From Nocardioides silvaticus (GTDB taxonomy: Bacteria > Actinomycetota > Actinomycetes > Propionibacteriales > Nocardioidaceae), in assembly GCF_003160695.1 (NCBI RefSeq), contig NZ_QGDD01000007.1:62001-126000 (forward strand): a DNA stretch of 64,000 nt. Reading direction: 5' to 3'. The notes below the pieces were generated by a model. The model had not been told where the DNA came from, searched no databases, and saw only the letters and a list, made by a program, of their open reading frames with translations. Numbering within the stretch: the first letter of the stretch is position 1; each line of letters starts with the position of its first letter. The position numbers were made by a program, and so were the translations under genes. Below, in pieces: positions 61,554 through 64,000 of this stretch.

Positions 61554-62384
61554 CTACCGGGCCGGGCCCAGCGTCTGCTCGAGCGTGCGCGCGGGATGGG
61601 CGGTGACCCGTTCGACGTCGCCGCTGATCCCGGCGACCGAGCCGTCGGCGACGGCGGTGTAGGTGCTGACCCAGGCGTCGAGCTGCCAGTCGGCGGCGTC
61701 GGGGTAGGCGGCGCGGCGGGAGGCGTAGGCCTCCTCGAGGGTCTCCTCCTCGTAGCGCAGGTCGCGACCCAGAGCGGCGCCGGCGCGGGCCGCGACGTCG
61801 GTCATCGTCAGCGACTCCGGGCCGGTGAGGTCGTAGGTCACGCCGGCGTGCGCCTCCGGCTCGCGCAGCACGACGGCCGCCACGTCGGCCACGTCCGCCC
61901 GCGCCACCGCCGCGATCCGCCCGCTGCCGGCCGGGCCGCGGATGACGCCGTTCGCGTCGGCGAAGTACGGCAGCACGTCAAGGTAGAAGTTGTCCCGGAG
62001 CAGGGTGAACGCCAGCCCGCTCTCGCGGATCGCCTGCTCGGTGTCACCGTGGTCGCGGCCGAGGGTGAACGTCGCGTCCGGTCCGGCGCCGACGAACGAG
62101 GTGTAGACGACGTGCCCGACGCCGGCCGCCACGGCGGCGTCCACCATCGTGCGGTGCTGGGCCCGCCGGTCCGCCGACTCCGACCCCGAGACGAGCAGCA
62201 GCGTCGCGACGCCGTCGAGCGCGGACACGGCAGCGGCGCGGTCGTCGTACGACGCGGTGCGGACCTCGCCGCCCACGTCCGGGGCTCGGGACGGGTCCCG
62301 GACGACGAGGCGCGGCGCGAGGTCGGCGAGGAGGTGGGCGACCCGGCCGCCGACGGCTCCCGTTGCTCCGGTGATGGCGATCAT
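61554..62384 (-). CDS. NmrA-like NAD(P)-binding protein
   Basis: 276 residues. I-A-I-T-G-A-T-G-A-V-G-G at 2-13 is the Rossmann motif, and V-Y-T-S-F-V-G-A near 92 and L-R-D-N-F-Y near 127 fit the QOR2/NmrA group of atypical SDRs. These act as quinone reductases or redox sensors. No neighbour hints at the substrate. Confidence 0.88.
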   Translation of the reverse strand: MIAITGATGAVGGRVAHLLADLAPRLVVRDPSRAPDVGGEVRTASYDDRAAAVSALDGVATLLLVSGSESADRRAQHRTMVDAAVAAGVGHVVYTSFVGAGPDATFTLGRDHGDTEQAIRESGLAFTLLRDNFYLDVLPYFADANGVIRGPAGSGRIAAVARADVADVAAVVLREPEAHAGVTYDLTGPESLTMTDVAARAGAALGRDLRYEEETLEEAYASRRAAYPDAADWQLDAWVSTYTAVADGSVAGISGDVERVTAHPARTLEQTLGPAR

Positions 62385-62436
62385 GCCGGCCTCAACCGGG
62401 CAGCTGCGGCGTTGATTCCGTCGTTAGCGTGGGCCC

Positions 62437-63075
62437 ATGCGACTGACGAAGCTCGGGCACTCCTGCGTGCGGGTCGAGCACGACGGGACGGTGCTGGTCC
62501 TCGACCCCGGCGTCTTCACCGGCCACGGCGCGATCGACGGGGCCGACGCCGTGCTCATCACGCACGAGCACCCCGACCACTACGACCCGGAGCAGCTGCG
62601 GCGCAGCGACGCGGCGGTCTACACGATCGAGGCGGTCGCTGCGCAGATCCGCGAGGGCGCGCCCGACCTGGCGGAGCGGGTCACCGTCGTCACGCCGGCA
62701 GAGGAGCTGTCGATCGGCGGGATCCCGGTGCGAGCGGTCGGCGAGCTGCACGCAGTGATCCACCCCGAGCTGCCGCGGTTCGACAACAGCGGCTACCTGC
62801 TCACGCTGGGTGACACCACGGTCTTCCACCCCGGCGACGCGCTGACCGGTCCGGACCGACCGGTCGACGTGCTGCTCGCGCCGGTGTGCGCGCCGTGGAT
62901 GAAGGTCTCCGAGGGCATCGACTTCGCGCGGTCGGTCGGCGCGCCCCGCAACGTGGCGATCCACGACCGCATCTACTCCGACGCCGGACTCGGCGTCGCG
63001 GACAGCCACTTCGGGCGCTTCCTCGGCGAGGCCGGTCTCGACTACGTGCGTCTCGCCGAGGGCACCGACCTGTGA
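62437..63075 (+). CDS. MBL-fold metallohydrolase
   Basis: 212 residues. The metal motif is T-H-E-H-P-D-H-Y near 42, with further ligands in H-P-G-D near 129 and I-H-D near 167. The short UlaG-like form begins M-R-L-T-K-L-G-H-S-C, typical of YtkL-type hydrolases. TAGCGT ends 6 nt before ATG. The substrate is unknown. Confidence 0.9.
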   Translation: MRLTKLGHSCVRVEHDGTVLVLDPGVFTGHGAIDGADAVLITHEHPDHYDPEQLRRSDAAVYTIEAVAAQIREGAPDLAERVTVVTPAEELSIGGIPVRAVGELHAVIHPELPRFDNSGYLLTLGDTTVFHPGDALTGPDRPVDVLLAPVCAPWMKVSEGIDFARSVGAPRNVAIHDRIYSDAGLGVADSHFGRFLGEAGLDYVRLAEGTDL

Positions 63076-63105
63076 GGCCGTGACCCGGACCGGCATGATG
63101 GCCGG

Positions 63106-63729
63106 ATGCCTCTTCGCTCCACCCTGGTCGGCGCCGCGTCCGGTGCAGCCCTCCTCGCCGGCGTCGTCGGGTTCGCCGTGGGCCTCCCGGAGGTCACCGG
63201 CGACGAACCCGACGGGGGCGGCACCGAGCAGTCCGACGTCAGCGGGACGCCCGCGACCGACCTGCTGCCCGAGGACCTCCTCGACGGCGCGCTCGTGCGC
63301 TACACCTCCCTCAACCAGGAGCTGGCTCCGCTGTTCGAGGACGTGGAGGCGTACGGCGGCGAGCAGCTGACCGACAGCTTCGACACCGACAGCGCGGTCG
63401 GTGTCTACGCGACGCCGGACGAGCAGGTGCGGGTGGCGGTCACGATCTACAACGGCGAGTCCGGGCTGTTCATCCAGACCGGCCCGCCGGTGCCGCCGGA
63501 GATGTCGGCGAACTCCGAGACCCAGGGCGAGTACGTCCGCCACGGCGACGCCGTCTGCTTCGCCCAGTACCAGTCGCAGGCCAAGGCCGAGGGCGGCCCG
63601 CCGTTCCAGGTGCAGTGCCAGCTGGTCGCCGGCGGCCGCACGATCAACGTCTACGAGGCCGGCGGCCTCGACACCCAGCAGACCGCCGACCTGGCCGCCG
63701 ACGTCGCGACCCAGGCCGGCTTGAGCTGA
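63106..63729 (+). CDS. Secreted or anchored hypothetical protein
   Basis: 207 residues. A hydrophobic N-terminal helix (about 7-27) without a lipobox precedes a Gly/Asp/Thr-rich linker and a domain from ~55. CATGAT ends 6 nt before ATG. Two Cys near 148 and 167 may pair. No family is recognised. Confidence 0.78.
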   Translation: MPLRSTLVGAASGAALLAGVVGFAVGLPEVTGDEPDGGGTEQSDVSGTPATDLLPEDLLDGALVRYTSLNQELAPLFEDVEAYGGEQLTDSFDTDSAVGVYATPDEQVRVAVTIYNGESGLFIQTGPPVPPEMSANSETQGEYVRHGDAVCFAQYQSQAKAEGGPPFQVQCQLVAGGRTINVYEAGGLDTQQTADLAADVATQAGLS

Positions 63730-63736
63730 GCGCCGC

Positions 63737-64000
63737 TCACCGCTGCAACGGGGTCTCCTCGCCCAGTCGCTGCAGCTTCTCCGGGTTGCGCATCGCGTAG
63801 ATGTGCGTGATCCGACCGTCCTCCACGACGAAGCTGAGCGCGGTGGTCGAGCCGTCGAAGGGGACGTCGAGCCGCGCGCCCGGCAGGCCGTTGAGCGAGA
63901 TCGGCATGCTGGTGAACTCGAGGGCCAGCCGCTTCGCCGTACCCAGGAAGGCCGCGACCCGGTCGGCGCCGTGCACCGGCTTGCGGACCGCGTTGGCGAT
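63737..64000 (-). CDS. SigJ/ECF41-like sigma factor, C-terminal part (cut by window end)
   Basis: About 87 residues are visible from the right edge. N-A-V-R-K-P-V-H-G-A-D-R-V-A-A-F, then L-N-G-L-P-G-A-R and D-G-R-I-T-H-I-Y-A-M-R-N-P-E-K-L-Q-R-L match the SnoaL-like C-terminal domain of ECF41 sigma factors, which modulates their activity. The sigma region 2 and 4 domains lie beyond the window. Confidence 0.8.
   Translation of the reverse strand: MANAVRKPVHGADRVAAFLGTAKRLALEFTSMPISLNGLPGARLDVPFDGSTTALSFVVEDGRITHIYAMRNPEKLQRLGEETPLQR

Overview
This is a 64 kb stretch of a very GC-rich actinobacterial chromosome. Gene content and order fit the order Propionibacteriales, most likely Nocardioides or a relative. 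That placement is inferred from recalled gene order, not from a database search. Two blocks match conserved actinobacterial order. nadB-nadC-coaX-lsr2-clpC, then mutY, disA and radA, recalls the M. tuberculosis Rv3600c-Rv3585 region. A ppx / TIM-barrel / proC / small HTH / bS22 / epimerase / acyltransferase / SerB-like / glutaredoxin / rex / hemACDB / hemL / ccs / men series recalls Rv0496-Rv0555 and the Streptomyces bldN-rex-hem neighbourhood. No rRNA, tRNA, prophage, transposase or CRISPR array was seen.

Layout: 1-2.1 kb NAD and CoA cofactor synthesis; 2.2-5.4 kb Lsr2 and ClpC; 5.4-10 kb DNA repair and c-di-AMP (MutY, DisA, RadA); 10-13.4 kb a LacI regulator, a methyltransferase, a VOC protein and a Cys-rich protein; 13.5-19.2 kb Ppx, a TIM-barrel protein, a TetR-controlled ABC exporter, PRODH and ProC; 19.4-25.6 kb accessory genes (HAD, TrpS with an attenuator, an MFS-TetR-DUF1304 operon, an AcuC-like deacetylase); 25.8-33.8 kb small HTH, bS22, epimerase, acyltransferase, a BldN-type sigma factor with its anti-sigma factor, SerB-like HAD, CoA ligase and glutaredoxin; 33.8-37.4 kb a GtrABC-like lipid-linked sugar cassette; 37.5-46.7 kb Rex and haem synthesis; 47.4-51.3 kb system II cytochrome c maturation; 52.3-59.6 kb menaquinone synthesis with two paralogous MFS genes; 59.7-64 kb an antiporter fused to a UBP zinc finger, small enzymes and an ECF41-like sigma factor cut by the window end.

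How the genes work together: haem synthesis, cytochrome c assembly, menaquinone synthesis and the redox sensor Rex form a respiratory neighbourhood. Many genes look leaderless: a TANNNT-like -10 box lies 6-8 nt before the start codon, and I used this to choose several starts. Tight operons use 4-nt NTGA overlaps, two of which appear to start at CTG.

The most unusual content is repetitive. Six copies of a palindromic element lie mostly between genes, but one sits in frame inside menD and another forms the C-terminal tail of an MFS protein. A second repeat family (CGTATCGAGACC / GGTCGAGTAG) appears as the N-terminal extension of HemC, the end of CcsA and a 35-bp tandem array. Other strong regulatory signals are a complete Trp attenuator before trpS, a nested palindrome over the start of an ABC exporter, a ClgR box before clpC, a Rex operator before rex and a BldN-type promoter before the anti-sigma gene.
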